Shown piece after piece: positions 41,991 to 52,673 of a DNA stretch of 64,000 nt; position 1 is the stretch's first letter; each line of letters opens with the position of its first letter. A program made the position numbers and the translations under genes. The stretch spans positions 308,562 to 372,561 of the forward strand of contig RXJR01000004.1 of the NCBI GenBank assembly GCA_003963305.1. Direction: 5' to 3'. Under the pieces are notes generated by a model. The model was given only the letters and a program-made list of their open reading frames with translations. It was not told the DNA's origin and did no database searches. The stretch comes from Candidatus Melainabacteria bacterium. GTDB lineage: Bacteria; Cyanobacteriota; Vampirovibrionia; Obscuribacterales; Obscuribacteraceae.

Positions 41991-42551
41991 TCAAGTTGAT
42001 GTTTTTCCGGCCGAACGACCGGAAGTTTTTCGACTTTCGCCAACTGGGCGGCTCATTGGCTGTAATACGGGCTTTTTCTGCTCCCGGCAGGTTGGACAGA
42101 GCCCGAAGATCTTGAACTGCGCATCTATTACTTCGAAGTTGTGACGAGCGCCAATTTTCTGCCCTGCTTCCTCCAGGAAGTGATCTTCGAACTCGAGAGT
42201 CATATTGCAACCAATGCAAATGATGTGCTGATGCGGCAATGTGTCTTGCTTGAGTTCGTAATGTTTATGACCTTCAGCAAAGTCGAGTTCTCTCAACAAC
42301 CCGAGCGATGAAAGCAGCTTCAGCGTTCGGTAAGCTGTAGCCAGACTGACATTCGAGCCTAACTCGAGCAGCTTGGCGTGTAATTCCTCTGCTGAAAGGT
42401 GGTTGCCGTGCGGCAAGTCGCGAAAGATCTGCAAAATGGTTTCGCGTTGCGCCGTGATGCGGTGCCCACGTTTGCGCAATGAATCGAAAACGGGATCAGA
42501 GGTGTTCTGTCCGTCTGCTTGCATCGCCTTGACGTCGCTCGGGTCAGTCAC
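41991..42551 (-). CDS. fur: Fur-family metal-dependent transcriptional regulator
   Basis: A 186-residue Fur protein. The DNA-binding winged helix covers about 20-95 (RGHRITAQRETILQIF, SLATAYRTLKLLSSLGLL). The dimer domain has HQHIICIGCNMTLEFED with C112 and C115 and LCPTC with C152 and C155, a structural zinc site. HKHYEL (95-100) is the usual metal ligand region. The last 30 residues are a basic Ser/Arg-rich tail not typical of Fur. Start is GTG 42551 with GGAGC 5 bases upstream. It could be Fur, Zur or PerR; the FeoA neighbour favours iron. Confidence 0.92.
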   Translation of the reverse strand: MTDPSDVKAMQADGQNTSDPVFDSLRKRGHRITAQRETILQIFRDLPHGNHLSAEELHAKLLELGSNVSLATAYRTLKLLSSLGLLRELDFAEGHKHYELKQDTLPHQHIICIGCNMTLEFEDHFLEEAGQKIGARHNFEVIDAQFKIFGLCPTCREQKKPVLQPMSRPVGESRKTSGRSAGKTST

Positions 42552-42633
42552 AAAAGCTCCTGGCTATGTGGAAACAGAGGGTGCCGCATACATCATAAAA
42601 CACGAACGGAGCCATAACAACCTGAGTCACCGT

Positions 42634-45540
42634 TTATACCAGGGCTTTGTTCAAATTAAGACATTCGCGCAAAAACTGTCCTGTATGCGATTCTTTGACA
42701 GCAGCCAGTTGCTCCGGTGTTCCCTCGGCGACGATGGTTCCGCCCCTGTCGCCGCCTTCCGGACCGAGGTCGATAATCCAGTCTGCCTGCTTAATGACGT
42801 CTAAATTGTGCTCAATGATCAAAACAGTGTTGCCTCCGTCAACCAATCGATTGAGAACATGCAAGAGTTTGTCTACATCAGCAAAGGACAATCCCGTTGT
42901 CGGCTCGTCCAGAATGAAGATAGTCTTTCCGGTCGACCGTCTCGATAACTGCTCAGCCAGTTTGACACGCTGCGCTTCGCCACCAGATAAGGTGGTAGCC
43001 GATTGCCCCAACTTAATGTAGTTGAGACCGACTTCTTGCATGGTCGTCAGCTTGGACTCAGCTTTCGGCACATTCTCGAAAAAGACGAGTGCATCTTCCA
43101 CGGTCATCTCGAGCACGTCACCAATAGATTTGCCTTTGAACTTAACCTCCAGAGTCTCGCGATTGTATCGGGCGCCCTTGCAGACATCGCAGGTAACAAA
43201 AACAGACGGCAGAAAGTTCATCTCGATCTCATTCATGCCTTCGCCGCGACAGGCTTCGCAACGCCCACCCTTGACGTTGAATGAAAATCGTCCGGGCAGA
43301 TAGCCGCGCGCCTTGGCCTCATTGGTGAGCGAGAAGATGTCGCGCACGACGTCGAACAAACCAGTGTATGTAGCGGGATTGGATCGAGGTGTGCGACCAA
43401 TCGGAGACTGATCGATATCGATCACTTTATCGAGATTTTCGATGCCTGTGACGCTGGTGACGCCTTTCGGCATCGGCACCGGGCTGCCCAGGGCGTGCCT
43501 GAGATATTGATAAAGCAAATCGTTTACAAAACTGGATTTACCGGAGCCACTGACCCCGGTAACAGCAACAAATTTATTGAGCGGTATGGTGACGCTGACA
43601 TCTTTCAAATTGTTCAGCTTGGCACCTGTAACCTTCAAATAGTGACCATTTCCAGGGCGTCGCTTCTTCGGCACCTCGATTGATTTACGCCCGGACAGAT
43701 AAGCACCGGTCGAGGAATTCTTCGATTTACAGATATCATCTATGGTGCCTTCGGCGACCAGGTGACCGCCATGAACGCCGGCACCAGGTCCGATATCAAT
43801 CAACCAGTCAGCCATGCGCATAGTGTCTTCATCATGCTCTACGACAAGCAGAGTATTACCCAGATCGCGAAGCTTCTTCAAAGTGTGAATGAGCCGATTA
43901 TTATCACGCTGATGCAACCCGACCGAAGGTTCGTCCAGTACGTAAAGAACACCGGAGAGACCTGAGCCGATTTGAGTGGCCAGCCTGATACGCTGCGCCT
44001 CGCCACCAGATAAGGTATTAGCCTGTCGCTCCAGAGTCAGATAATCAAGCCCGACATCAGACAGAAACTTCAATCGAGAGGTAATCTCAATCAACACCTG
44101 ATGCGCTATTGTCTGCTGGCGCGCGGTCAATTGCTCGGGCAAGTTCTCAAAGAACTGCAATGCCTTAACGACAGAAAGTGCACACACCTGAGCAATAGAT
44201 AGACCACCGGTTCGGATAGCCAGACTCTCAGGCTTCAAGCGAGTGCCTGAGCAAGATTTACAGGGCATCTGGGTCATAAAATTTTCAATATCGGCGCGAG
44301 CCCGATCCGAATTTGTTTCGTCGTGTCGGCGTGTCAAGTTCGGTATCAAACCTTCAAACGGTTTCTTGTACTCCCAGAATTCCCGCCCATCATAAGAATC
44401 ATGGGCAAGCTTGATTTTTTCCTCGCCGGAGCCATAAAGAATGACTTTCTGAGCTGCTTTCGGCAAACTCTCAAAAGGTACATTCATTTTAAACTTGTAG
44501 TGTTTGGCGAGCGAAGTGAGAATCTGCTCGTAATATGGATTGCCGGTCTTAGCCCAGGGATAAATAGCCCCTTCCTGCAGTGACTTCTTCGGATCAGGCA
44601 CGACCAGTGAGGGATCTACTTCAAACACCGACCCCAGTCCGTGGCAGTCAGGACAAGCACCATAGGGGCTATTGAAAGAGAAAATTCGAGGGGAAATTTC
44701 GGCAAAACTGATATTGCAATTAGCGCAGGCAAATTTCTCAGAGAACAGCAACTCCTTTTTTTCACTGGCGGCAGCATCAACCAGATCGACCAGAACATTC
44801 GACTTGCCCCATTTCAAACCGAGCGAAAGACTGTCTGCCAGCCGCGATTGAATGCTTGGCTTGACGACGATGCGGTCGATAACCAGCTCGATTGTATGCT
44901 TCTTTTGCTTGTCGAGTTCTATGTCGTCTTCCAGGGCATGCACAACACCGTCGATGCGAACGCGCACAAAACCTTCTTTGCGCAAATCTTGAAAAAGCGA
45001 CTGATACTCGCCCTTGCGACCGGATATAAGCGGTGCAAGAATCTGAATTTTTGTCCCCTCAGGCAAAGCCATAACACCATCAACAATCTGATCGATGGTT
45101 TGCGGATTGATCAGGCGATCGCACTGCGGGCAGTGTGGAGTACCGCATCTTGCATAGAGCAAACGCAGGTAGTCATAGATTTCCGTAACGGTGCCGACTG
45201 TAGAGCGAGGATTGTGACTGGTTGATTTTTGATCGATGGAAATTGCCGGACTCAGTCCTTCGATGGCATCAACATCAGGCTTGTCCAGCTGACCGAGAAA
45301 CTGTCGCGCATAGGCTGAAAGTGACTCTACGTAACGCCTTTGCCCCTCGGCAAAAATCGTATCAAAAGCCAGTGACGATTTGCCGGAGCCACTAACTCCG
45401 GTGACAACGACGAGCTTGTTTCGCGGAATACTGATGTCTATATTTTTGAGATTGTGCTGGCGCGCACCACGCACCACAATTGCATCTTCGTTGACAGAAT
45501 TTTTGCGTCCATTTTTAGAGCCGTTTTTTTCGCCTGCCAT
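42634..45540 (-). CDS. uvrA: Excinuclease ABC subunit A
   Basis: A 968-residue UvrA, the damage-recognition ATPase of nucleotide excision repair. Walker A GVSGSGKS (48-55) opens the first ABC half and a second GVSGSGKSS lies near 665. Both halves carry LSGGEAQR signatures and DEPSVGL / DEPTTGL Walker B segments. Zinc-finger Cys pairs CPQC..., CANC...CPDC and CEAC...CDVC are visible. The N-terminus has an extra basic, Asn/Lys-rich tail of about 18 residues. AAGGAAATA precedes the ATG. It stands alone, as often for uvrA. Confidence 0.97.
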   Translation of the reverse strand: MAGEKNGSKNGRKNSVNEDAIVVRGARQHNLKNIDISIPRNKLVVVTGVSGSGKSSLAFDTIFAEGQRRYVESLSAYARQFLGQLDKPDVDAIEGLSPAISIDQKSTSHNPRSTVGTVTEIYDYLRLLYARCGTPHCPQCDRLINPQTIDQIVDGVMALPEGTKIQILAPLISGRKGEYQSLFQDLRKEGFVRVRIDGVVHALEDDIELDKQKKHTIELVIDRIVVKPSIQSRLADSLSLGLKWGKSNVLVDLVDAAASEKKELLFSEKFACANCNISFAEISPRIFSFNSPYGACPDCHGLGSVFEVDPSLVVPDPKKSLQEGAIYPWAKTGNPYYEQILTSLAKHYKFKMNVPFESLPKAAQKVILYGSGEEKIKLAHDSYDGREFWEYKKPFEGLIPNLTRRHDETNSDRARADIENFMTQMPCKSCSGTRLKPESLAIRTGGLSIAQVCALSVVKALQFFENLPEQLTARQQTIAHQVLIEITSRLKFLSDVGLDYLTLERQANTLSGGEAQRIRLATQIGSGLSGVLYVLDEPSVGLHQRDNNRLIHTLKKLRDLGNTLLVVEHDEDTMRMADWLIDIGPGAGVHGGHLVAEGTIDDICKSKNSSTGAYLSGRKSIEVPKKRRPGNGHYLKVTGAKLNNLKDVSVTIPLNKFVAVTGVSGSGKSSFVNDLLYQYLRHALGSPVPMPKGVTSVTGIENLDKVIDIDQSPIGRTPRSNPATYTGLFDVVRDIFSLTNEAKARGYLPGRFSFNVKGGRCEACRGEGMNEIEMNFLPSVFVTCDVCKGARYNRETLEVKFKGKSIGDVLEMTVEDALVFFENVPKAESKLTTMQEVGLNYIKLGQSATTLSGGEAQRVKLAEQLSRRSTGKTIFILDEPTTGLSFADVDKLLHVLNRLVDGGNTVLIIEHNLDVIKQADWIIDLGPEGGDRGGTIVAEGTPEQLAAVKESHTGQFLRECLNLNKALV

Positions 45541-45934
45541 TATTTCCTTTTTCGAGCGTAAAAACGCTCAGACGAGACCACCGAAAATAAGCCGCCCAAG
45601 ATTAATAAGAAATCTTCGGGTCGGAAGTCACAGCTTGCTCAGAGCTTTGCATCCTCGCTAAATATATCGCGATTCCAAGCGTTCTTACACGCTTTTCAGA
45701 AAAGCTTTTACATCTCAATCGGCATGGCGTCGACTCTTTACAGAAAGCTGGAGTAGACGGGCGGCTATTTTATCTGCCAATGGTTTAGCAGGTATCCCGG
45801 CTCGGGTAGATATCCTATAGGAAGCTGTCGCCATACCCCTGATATGTCTACTGGCTGGCGTCCAGACGACGGCGTGCACGGGATACAACCGTGCTCACCT
45901 TTCATGGCAACTGTTGGGATCCGGGAGAACTAAA
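45541..45934. other. Intergenic region between divergent uvrA and the gene at 45935
   Basis: A 6-bp stem with a 4-base loop (GAGCGT/ACGCTC, 45554-45569) lies just 13 bases before the uvrA start codon, in its leader. GCTTTTC/GAAAAGC is a second small inverted repeat near 45690. I see no LexA-like box or confident promoter, and no gene. Confidence 0.4.
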
Positions 45935-47590
45935 ATGTCGCAAAAAGACAGCTCTTCGAAGATTAAAGCTCAACCCGGTGCACCGGGCACAGGCAAGAGA
46001 GCGGGCAGCACCAAGTACAAGATGCAGGCAGCGCAGCTGGCCCAGGAAGCAGCCAAAATCGCAGCCCAGCAAGAGGCCCAGGCTAAGGCTCAGAAAGAAG
46101 CGGCTGCGCGAGGTGAGTCACAATCTGAAGACACGGTGCGTGGTCTGTGGAAGAGTCGAGTGCTGGCTTCTTACAAGAGCAAAGGAGCCAAAGATTCAAA
46201 TACGCTTCTCGCCAAAATCTCAGACGGCAAGGCTGCTCTGGAAGTAGGTGACAGGCACAAGAGCGCAAATGTTCAAGAAGTGATGGTCTCTACCGTCGAC
46301 AAGATGTTCGACGTATTCCAAAATTGCGCCTACGAATTCAATAAAATTGCCGCCGGCACGGAGCTTGAAATCAACTGGATCAGGCCTTTCCTATCGAAAG
46401 AAGTGACAGCCAACTGGCAGCAGCAAGAACACGCCAATCTGATCTTCAGCGGACGGGTCTCAACGCGTCGCTGGACTATGGTAGTCAAAGGCACTGTCGA
46501 AGAGGTCGTAGTTTTCATACTACCGGCTGACAAGTTAATCGGCTTCGCGCTCAGCGCCAATAACTTCAAGCCCTATTTCACGATGATTCCGATTAGCGAG
46601 AATCTAGATGTTCGCTGGCAGATCGAAGAGCACATCATGCCGCCTGAACTATTCCACAACATCTATAAGGAGCTCTTTAACGGACTGATTCGATTTGCGC
46701 GAGAAGAAGCACATCCAGACGAGGTTTTTACGCTCCGACAGATCGGCATCGAGATACCTACAGAAAACGAACAGGCCAAAAAAGAAGAAGAGATAGCCCG
46801 CCAGAAAGCTTACCAGGATGCATTTTTCCAGGATATGCGTTCTAGAGACGATTTTCAGACAAAACAAGTGCCTGAATTTGCTAAACCAGAGTTACCAAGG
46901 CAACTGCCAACTCCTGGAGCACAGGGCGTAGGCTCAGGCAGCTCGAGCGGATGGAAACAAGTACCAGACAGCGCTGCCCACAATGCCGACAATGCGCGAT
47001 TAATGGCGGAGCGCAATCGTCCGATTCAGCCAATCACACCTGAAGCGGCACCAAAACCGCAGCCGGTCATACCGCAACAGGCGCCGCCTCTCCCTCAGAT
47101 GCACCCGCAGCCTCAACCGCAACCGCACATGTCCAGTACGATGACCCCGCAGTGGCCCTCCTTGCAGCAGCAGCCCGTCGCACCACAGCCGCCTCTGCCG
47201 CAGGTCCAGCCTTCAGCACCGGTCGCGCCTCAGCCGATGATGCCGCAGGTGCCACCTGTGGTGCCATCCCCGCCTAAATTCCCTCAGCCTCAATATCCAC
47301 AGGCGATGCAGTTTCCTCAACAGCAGCCTCCGCAAGCACCACCATATCAGCAGCCGGCGCCACCGCCGCAGCCGGTTCGACCAGCGACCTTCCCTGAAGC
47401 TCTCTCCGCTTTGCTTGGGACACTCGATCAGGAGCTTGAGGTTGTTGCCAAAGCAGGCTCAGATGCATTTGCGCAACGCGATCTGGCTCGAGCCGATGCC
47501 GCACTAAAATTCTCAGGACGGTTGAGCGAGTTCCGCACGCTGGCTCGAGAACTCTGGGAATACTACGGCGGCGGAAGCAAGCCCCAGTAA
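45935..47590 (+). CDS. Large protein with Pro/Gln-rich C-terminal region, unknown function
   Basis: A 551-residue protein from ATG 45935 (GGGAG 8 bases upstream; a TTG 21 bases earlier is less likely). A basic, Ala/Gln-rich helical start (1-75) precedes a folded domain (about 95-245): TVDKMFDVFQNCAYEFNKIAAGTELEINW, GRVSTRRWTMVVKGTVEEVVVFILPADKLIGF and ELFHNIYKELFNGLIRFAREE. A long Pro/Gln region (about 320-480) follows, and a helical C-terminus (ALLGTLDQELEVVAKAGSDAF, LSEFRTLARELWEYY). No signal peptide. I recognise no family. The Pro/Gln tract resembles other multi-partner scaffold proteins. Confidence 0.82.
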   Translation: MSQKDSSSKIKAQPGAPGTGKRAGSTKYKMQAAQLAQEAAKIAAQQEAQAKAQKEAAARGESQSEDTVRGLWKSRVLASYKSKGAKDSNTLLAKISDGKAALEVGDRHKSANVQEVMVSTVDKMFDVFQNCAYEFNKIAAGTELEINWIRPFLSKEVTANWQQQEHANLIFSGRVSTRRWTMVVKGTVEEVVVFILPADKLIGFALSANNFKPYFTMIPISENLDVRWQIEEHIMPPELFHNIYKELFNGLIRFAREEAHPDEVFTLRQIGIEIPTENEQAKKEEEIARQKAYQDAFFQDMRSRDDFQTKQVPEFAKPELPRQLPTPGAQGVGSGSSSGWKQVPDSAAHNADNARLMAERNRPIQPITPEAAPKPQPVIPQQAPPLPQMHPQPQPQPHMSSTMTPQWPSLQQQPVAPQPPLPQVQPSAPVAPQPMMPQVPPVVPSPPKFPQPQYPQAMQFPQQQPPQAPPYQQPAPPPQPVRPATFPEALSALLGTLDQELEVVAKAGSDAFAQRDLARADAALKFSGRLSEFRTLARELWEYYGGGSKPQ

Positions 47591-47644
47591 CCTGTCAGTT
47601 AGAATCGCCAATCAGAATAACTGCAATTACAGAAAATGAGCGAA

Positions 47645-48928
47645 TTATCGCCTTGAACTGCCGCGCTCCTTCGGTTCCGAAAGTGGCGCCAGCCCGGGCG
47701 GACGCTGAATTTCTGAGGAGCGCTGCAGTTGGTAGGTCTGCATACCCTGCTGGGTTTTGTTTATAGTGTCACGATAGCGCATCCAGCCATAGCCGACGGC
47801 AAAGAAAAGCACCGCTATTAGTGTCACGGTGAGGAGCATGTTCTTAATTTCAGAGCGCTGTTCCTGCTTGATTGCCGTCGCTCGAAGAGCGCGCGCGTTT
47901 TTAGGCTGCTGCACTGCTGCAATTCCGGAATAAGACCTTTCCATCTTCAATGGTCGTGAAACAGACTTTTCTATATCATCACGCAGTTCAGCCATGGTCT
48001 GATAGCGAGTGTCCGGTTCCTTGGCAAGAGCACGCAAAACGATGGCATCGACTTTAGCGGGCAAGTTCAAGTCTGGTCTAACCTCCGACAACGGACGCGG
48101 CGGTGAACTGATTTGCTGCGTCATCGTGTCGACGTAGTTCCTGCCGAGAAACGGAACTTGCCCTGTGAGAGCTTCGTACATAACCACACCAATCGAATAG
48201 ATGTCAGATCTGGCATCAAGAGGTGCACCCATACACTGTTCAGGACTCATGTAGATAGGACTGCCCCAGACTTCGCCCAATCGCGTCAGACGTTGAGCTT
48301 CTTCTTCGAAACGAGCAATACCGAAATCGACGACCTTGACGAAGTCGTTCTGCCCATTGAACTTGCACAGCATGATATTGCCCGGTTTGAGGTCTCGGTG
48401 TATAACGCCGCAGCGATGGGCGTGATCGACCGCGCCGCAAACTTGAGAGAAAATGTCGCGGAACTTTTCTACGGCAAGCGGACCCTGATATTTCAATACA
48501 TCAGCCAGGTTAACCCCAGTCAGATAATCCATGACGAAATAAGGCTGCCCGCGCACAGTGGTGCCGTAATCGTGAACCTGCACGATGCGCGGATGATTGA
48601 GTTTGCTTAAAAGTTCAGCTTCTCGCTGAAATCGCTTGACGATCAACTCGTCGTTCAGACCCTGCGTACGCAATGTCTTAAGGGCGACAATGCGCGGGTT
48701 TTTACCCATTGCTTTGGCTTTATAGACGACGCTCATGCCGCCGTGACCAAGCACTGACAAAACATAATAACGATTGGCAACGCGTGCGCCGACCAACAAA
48801 TCTTTCGCATCAGGGGGAATGAAAACGCGATATCGAGGCAAACGACCACTTGCCATTGGCACAGGACGCACGGCCGGTGTTACCAATACTGGTCTAGCAA
48901 GAAGCCGCTTTAGTTGCCGGGTTTTCAT
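47645..48928 (-). CDS. Ser/Thr protein kinase with C-terminal membrane helix
   Basis: A 427-residue kinase from ATG 48928 (GAAGG 6 bases upstream; TTG 48952 is an alternative). Residues 55-325 are a Hanks-type kinase: LGHGGMSVVYK, VALK with Lys84, HRDLKPGN (177-184), DFG (201-203), GSPIYMSPEQ and DARSDIYSIG. A juxtamembrane stretch leads to one helix (364-383); only 44 residues follow it. So, unlike the kinase at 23505, it has almost no outer domain. The basic N-terminus (MKTRQLKRLLARP) is unusual. Likely signals from the membrane to cytosolic targets. Confidence 0.93.
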   Translation of the reverse strand: MKTRQLKRLLARPVLVTPAVRPVPMASGRLPRYRVFIPPDAKDLLVGARVANRYYVLSVLGHGGMSVVYKAKAMGKNPRIVALKTLRTQGLNDELIVKRFQREAELLSKLNHPRIVQVHDYGTTVRGQPYFVMDYLTGVNLADVLKYQGPLAVEKFRDIFSQVCGAVDHAHRCGVIHRDLKPGNIMLCKFNGQNDFVKVVDFGIARFEEEAQRLTRLGEVWGSPIYMSPEQCMGAPLDARSDIYSIGVVMYEALTGQVPFLGRNYVDTMTQQISSPPRPLSEVRPDLNLPAKVDAIVLRALAKEPDTRYQTMAELRDDIEKSVSRPLKMERSYSGIAAVQQPKNARALRATAIKQEQRSEIKNMLLTVTLIAVLFFAVGYGWMRYRDTINKTQQGMQTYQLQRSSEIQRPPGLAPLSEPKERGSSRR

Positions 48929-49117
48929 CCTTAACCTTCGCTGTCTAATCAAATATTACTTCAAAATATGCAATTGACCAGGCCAAATTAAGCAACTGGT
49001 ACTGCGGGAGACTGACCTCCTTGATTCAGGCGTCGCACCGTTGCACCATATTTGATACCAACAAGCGACCACACAGCGATAAACCCAGATCAGTTTTTCA
49101 CGCCGTTCTTGAATACT

Positions 49118-50383
49118 CTATGGCACGCAGGCGTTGATCACGATCTGAATGAGCCCCATACCAAGCCCGATTCCACCACCAAACCACTCAAGCAAAATCA
49201 ACTCGCGCGCACAAATTTCCTTGACCAGATTCTCCAGTTGCTGAGCTGTAAACTGATCGATTTTGCGCGCAATCAAAGAGTGAATACCAAGTGCTGGAAT
49301 TGCTTGCCCGAGGAGTTCTCCAAGCTCACGCTTCAAATATGAATAAGCAAAAGTAGCAATATCTTGCTTGGCTCTTTTCAGCCAGATTTCCGGAATAGAT
49401 TCGGGATTGAAACGCACAATCGCCGATCGAACAGTGCCCATCGCCTCGACTTCGACACGTTTTACCGACTCGATCAAATCAACCTTGTGCTCGACAATGA
49501 ATGTCTCTACAAAGCTAATCAGATCTTGTTTGAAACGAGCGATCGTTTGCAAAGGCAGGGAACGCATATCAAAGTTGGCTATCTGCACGGCGATTTGATC
49601 TCTTATCCCGAAGCGCTTGATCAAATCATTGATGATTTTTTGCGACTCTTCCGGTTCTTTCTCCAGAAATGTACGCCACTCGTAACAGACCCTCTTAACG
49701 CCGATGATGCGAGCAAGAATTTTATAAGGACCGCTGGCGTGAGCTTGAATAGATTCATCTACAGCATTGATATTCTGTGGGCTGAGCACCGCAACGAGCA
49801 CGTTTCTTACTTTCGTCGGTGTTAAAAATGCTTCGATAATGTAAGCAGCCAGTTCGTTGGCCTGATCAAGGCTGATGCGAGTGCTGAGGATGACCTGATC
49901 GAAAATCTTTTCGGTGATCGCGGCCACCTTTTGTTCTCGTCCCTGCTCAACACTTTCAATTGTTGATTCAACCAGGTGTTGAAGCAACGTGGGACTGAGT
50001 TCAGCCAGATCTGAAGCCAATCTATGCAATTTAGAAGTATCTCTGAATTCTTTGAGCACCGAGTCGACAAACATATCGACCGAGGTGTAGATATTTTGCT
50101 CAGTAACAAGATTTTCCGCTTGAACTTTGATATCGGTGGTCGTCAAAAGCTTGCTTGTCACAGTAGAAGCCACTGACTCGGCGAGCTTACTGCGCCGCTT
50201 TGGAAAAATTCCCGGCGTCAGAGGCAGCTGATAAGATCCGATCATGATCGGATTATATGGTCTGAAGAGAGCAGCAATAGCCATTCTCGTCGCAAACCAA
50301 CCGTGAAACGAATAGACCAGCGGTGGAAAAAGAACTTTCCAAAAAATTACTTGTGGATTGGCGAATAGGGCTTCCAGACTCAT
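49118..50383 (-). CDS. DUF445-family membrane protein
   Basis: A 421-residue protein of the DUF445 family. A hydrophobic start (about 12-28, IFWKVLFPPLVYSFHGWFA) is followed by the family block YNPIMIGSYQLPLTPGIFPKRRSKLAESVASTVTSKLL (about 43-80). The central part is long and helical, and the C-terminal helix is EWFGGGIGLGMGLIQIVINA (about 398-417). DUF445 proteins are membrane proteins of unknown function with extended helical arms. No ribosome site is clear before the ATG. It is divergent from the TPR gene pair at 50.6 kb. Confidence 0.85.
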   Translation of the reverse strand: MSLEALFANPQVIFWKVLFPPLVYSFHGWFATRMAIAALFRPYNPIMIGSYQLPLTPGIFPKRRSKLAESVASTVTSKLLTTTDIKVQAENLVTEQNIYTSVDMFVDSVLKEFRDTSKLHRLASDLAELSPTLLQHLVESTIESVEQGREQKVAAITEKIFDQVILSTRISLDQANELAAYIIEAFLTPTKVRNVLVAVLSPQNINAVDESIQAHASGPYKILARIIGVKRVCYEWRTFLEKEPEESQKIINDLIKRFGIRDQIAVQIANFDMRSLPLQTIARFKQDLISFVETFIVEHKVDLIESVKRVEVEAMGTVRSAIVRFNPESIPEIWLKRAKQDIATFAYSYLKRELGELLGQAIPALGIHSLIARKIDQFTAQQLENLVKEICARELILLEWFGGGIGLGMGLIQIVINACVP

Positions 50384-50612
50384 TTGGGTCTATATCCAAA
50401 AATTACGCGGCTGAGCTGTGTGATAGATGACAACCTGGTAAGAACGAATAACGCGCGTGTTTCATAAAAGCAGTTTACTAGGATATCAACTTAAGATGGT
50501 TTTATTTTGACACTCTTTCGGAAGAATTGCCCGAATCGATGCCACGATAAGTGTTTAACCGTTGTCTTTGAGCAACTTAAATTGGCTTACTAATATATGG
50601 GCGCTTTAAGCT

Positions 50613-51536
50613 GTGCAGCTCTCATATAATGACTTCGTGTCAAATCGTTTTCAATCATCACTGCCCATAATCGCATCATTGCTGCTCACTGTCTTGAGTG
50701 GTGCCTGTGCCCCGCGGTCTGCGCAGGCAGCGCCGCTTGGCAATTTTGCCAATTTGATGCAGGCAGGCAAAACTTTCAGCAATCAAAAGGCATATTCTCA
50801 GGCGATCTCATACTTTCAGCAGGCTGTAGAAGCCAAGCCTGACAGCCCCGAAGCACGCTTAGAACTGGGCAAAGCTCTCTCACGCGCAGGCGACCAGGAT
50901 AGAGCCCTTTCGGCTTTGTTTGAATCTCTCAAACTCAACCCCAAAAATGCCGAGACGCGAGCCGAGATAGCGGTGATTCTGATGAAACGCGGCAACTGGG
51001 ATGAAGCGGGCGGGCAGCTAAAACAGGTACTTGATATGGTGCCTGCTGATAATGATGTGCGCGGCAACTACGCTATTTGCCTGGAACAGCTAGGATATAT
51101 CGATGCCGCTGCTGAACAATTCAGCATCATTGTCAAAGCGCAGCCTAAAAGCGTTGAGGCAATCTACAACCTGGCCGTAGCCTTGCAACTGAAAGGCGAT
51201 ACGGATCAAGCAGCCGATGCATATAAAAGAACTATCGCACTGGCACCAAATCACTCCCTTGCTTATATGGGACTTGGTAAATGTTTTTTGGCCAGGAAAG
51301 ATTACAAAAATGCTGCTTTAATTGAAAAGCGTGCTATTCAGTTGTTTCCAAATAACCACTGGGCTTATCTGGCTCTGGGCGATGCTTATAACGGGCTGGG
51401 GCAGAAAGGAGATTCTCTGGAGGCATATCGCAAGGCTATTCAAATCAGCCCAAAAGACCCAGCCTGTCGTGCAGTTTTAACCAATCTGCTCAAACAAAAA
51501 ACCGCTTCTTTACCAAGCGCGTTTACAACGAGGTAG
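50613..51536 (+). CDS. Exported TPR protein
   Basis: A protein of up to 307 residues. The frame opens at GTG 50613; a GTG at 50637 would place the signal peptide (IIASLLLTVLSGACAPRSAQA) closer to the start, and both lack a good ribosome site. The cysteine after LSGA could be a lipidation site. About six TPR units follow (SNQKAYSQAISYFQQAVEAKP, DQDRALSALFESLKLNP, NWDEAGGQLKQVLDMVP, DQAADAYKRTIALAP and others). It scaffolds protein complexes in the envelope (inference). The next TPR gene starts 8 bases after its stop. Confidence 0.85.
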   Translation: MQLSYNDFVSNRFQSSLPIIASLLLTVLSGACAPRSAQAAPLGNFANLMQAGKTFSNQKAYSQAISYFQQAVEAKPDSPEARLELGKALSRAGDQDRALSALFESLKLNPKNAETRAEIAVILMKRGNWDEAGGQLKQVLDMVPADNDVRGNYAICLEQLGYIDAAAEQFSIIVKAQPKSVEAIYNLAVALQLKGDTDQAADAYKRTIALAPNHSLAYMGLGKCFLARKDYKNAALIEKRAIQLFPNNHWAYLALGDAYNGLGQKGDSLEAYRKAIQISPKDPACRAVLTNLLKQKTASLPSAFTTR

Positions 51537-51544
51537 TGTTCGAA

Positions 51545-52366
51545 ATGAAATTAGATCCGGTAAGAGCGTTGTTAGCAACTCTGCTTGTGATTGCAGCTGC
51601 ATCACCAGGCGTGATGGCAAGCAAAGAACAAGACGAGAACGATATACAAAACGCCATCATTCGCTTCAAGGCAGGCATCGCAGCCAACCCAAATAATCCC
51701 CAAACCAGATTGAGCCTGGGGCGCGCATACTTGACCTCAGGCGACATCGCCGGTGCAGAAGAGCAGTTTAAAGCGGCAATCAAACTGAGCCCCGAGAACT
51801 CAGAAGGTTACATGGGTCTGGCCCGCACTCTGATTCGCAAGAATGACGTCAAAGGGTCGCTCGAAGCTCTGAACAAAGCTGTCAAACTGGACCCTGAAAA
51901 TTCAGATGTGCACTATAAGCTCGGCCAGGTGCTAAACAGAGCGCAACAAACAGAAGAATCAATTGCAGAATTCAGGCAAGCGATTAAATTAAACGCGCAA
52001 AACGCGGCAGCCCATCGCGATCTTGGTGCCACACTGGGAATGAAAGGTGACCTAGACGGTCAGATAGTAGAAGAGAAAAAGGCACTGGCTCTGGCACCAA
52101 ACGACTCAGACGCCCTCTTCTATATAGGCACTGCATATGCGATGAAGGGAGACCATGATAATGCCCTGCTCAATTTGCAACGGAGTGTTGAGCTGGACAA
52201 GAAAAATCCTGAAGCATTTAGAATTTTAGCTGGGGTAACTGCCTCGAGCGGAAAATTCCCGGAAGCGCTCAAATATGCACAGACCGCTTGCGATCTGGCG
52301 CCCGACAACAAGCAGTGCAAAACAACACTCGAAAAGATCAAAGCCGCCTCCGATAAGGCTAAGTAG
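51545..52366 (+). CDS. Exported TPR protein, second of a tandem pair
   Basis: A protein of 273 residues from ATG 51545. A signal peptide (residues 5-25, VRALLATLLVIAAASPGVMA) precedes about six TPR units: TRLSLGRAYLTSGDIAGAEEQFKAAIKLSP, KGSLEALNKAVKLDP, QQTEESIAEFRQAIKLN and further. GAGG lies 11 bases before the ATG; an earlier in-frame GTG at 51536 overlaps the previous stop. It is co-oriented with the preceding TPR gene and with ftsZ. It may have arisen by duplication of its neighbour. Confidence 0.87.
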   Translation: MKLDPVRALLATLLVIAAASPGVMASKEQDENDIQNAIIRFKAGIAANPNNPQTRLSLGRAYLTSGDIAGAEEQFKAAIKLSPENSEGYMGLARTLIRKNDVKGSLEALNKAVKLDPENSDVHYKLGQVLNRAQQTEESIAEFRQAIKLNAQNAAAHRDLGATLGMKGDLDGQIVEEKKALALAPNDSDALFYIGTAYAMKGDHDNALLNLQRSVELDKKNPEAFRILAGVTASSGKFPEALKYAQTACDLAPDNKQCKTTLEKIKAASDKAK

Positions 52367-52673
52367 CTTGGGTCAACAAAATCTTATATGCGTGCGCAGG
52401 GCTTTATGGGGTAGCTTTTGGCACTGCCTGTCTTGGTACTGGCAACTATTCCAAGTAATCATGGGCTGGCTTTATTACTGTAAAAAGCTTAAAGACATAA
52501 GGCCTTTAGTACCTTGCAAATAAGGTAGATACGCTCTAACATTACCGGAACGGTGACAAATGGATTACTTGTCGCAAGCGAAATATCGCTTCGTTAAGCG
52601 CTTTTACAAGCGAGTCCAATTTACATCGATTGTATATACAACCACTTAAAGACCTACACGAGGTTCACGAGCT
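52367..52673 (+). promoter_or_regulatory. ftsZ leader with clustered inverted repeats and a 12-bp palindrome
   Basis: Between 52568 and 52612 the pentamer AAGCG or its complement CGCTT occurs five times, including CTTG/CAAG and AAGCGA/TCGCTT inverted repeats and an AAGCGCTT palindrome at 52596-52603. TTGTATATACAA, a perfect 12-bp palindrome, lies at 52630-52641, about 32 bases before the ftsZ GTG. The density suggests operator sites. No gene is seen here. Confidence 0.5.
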
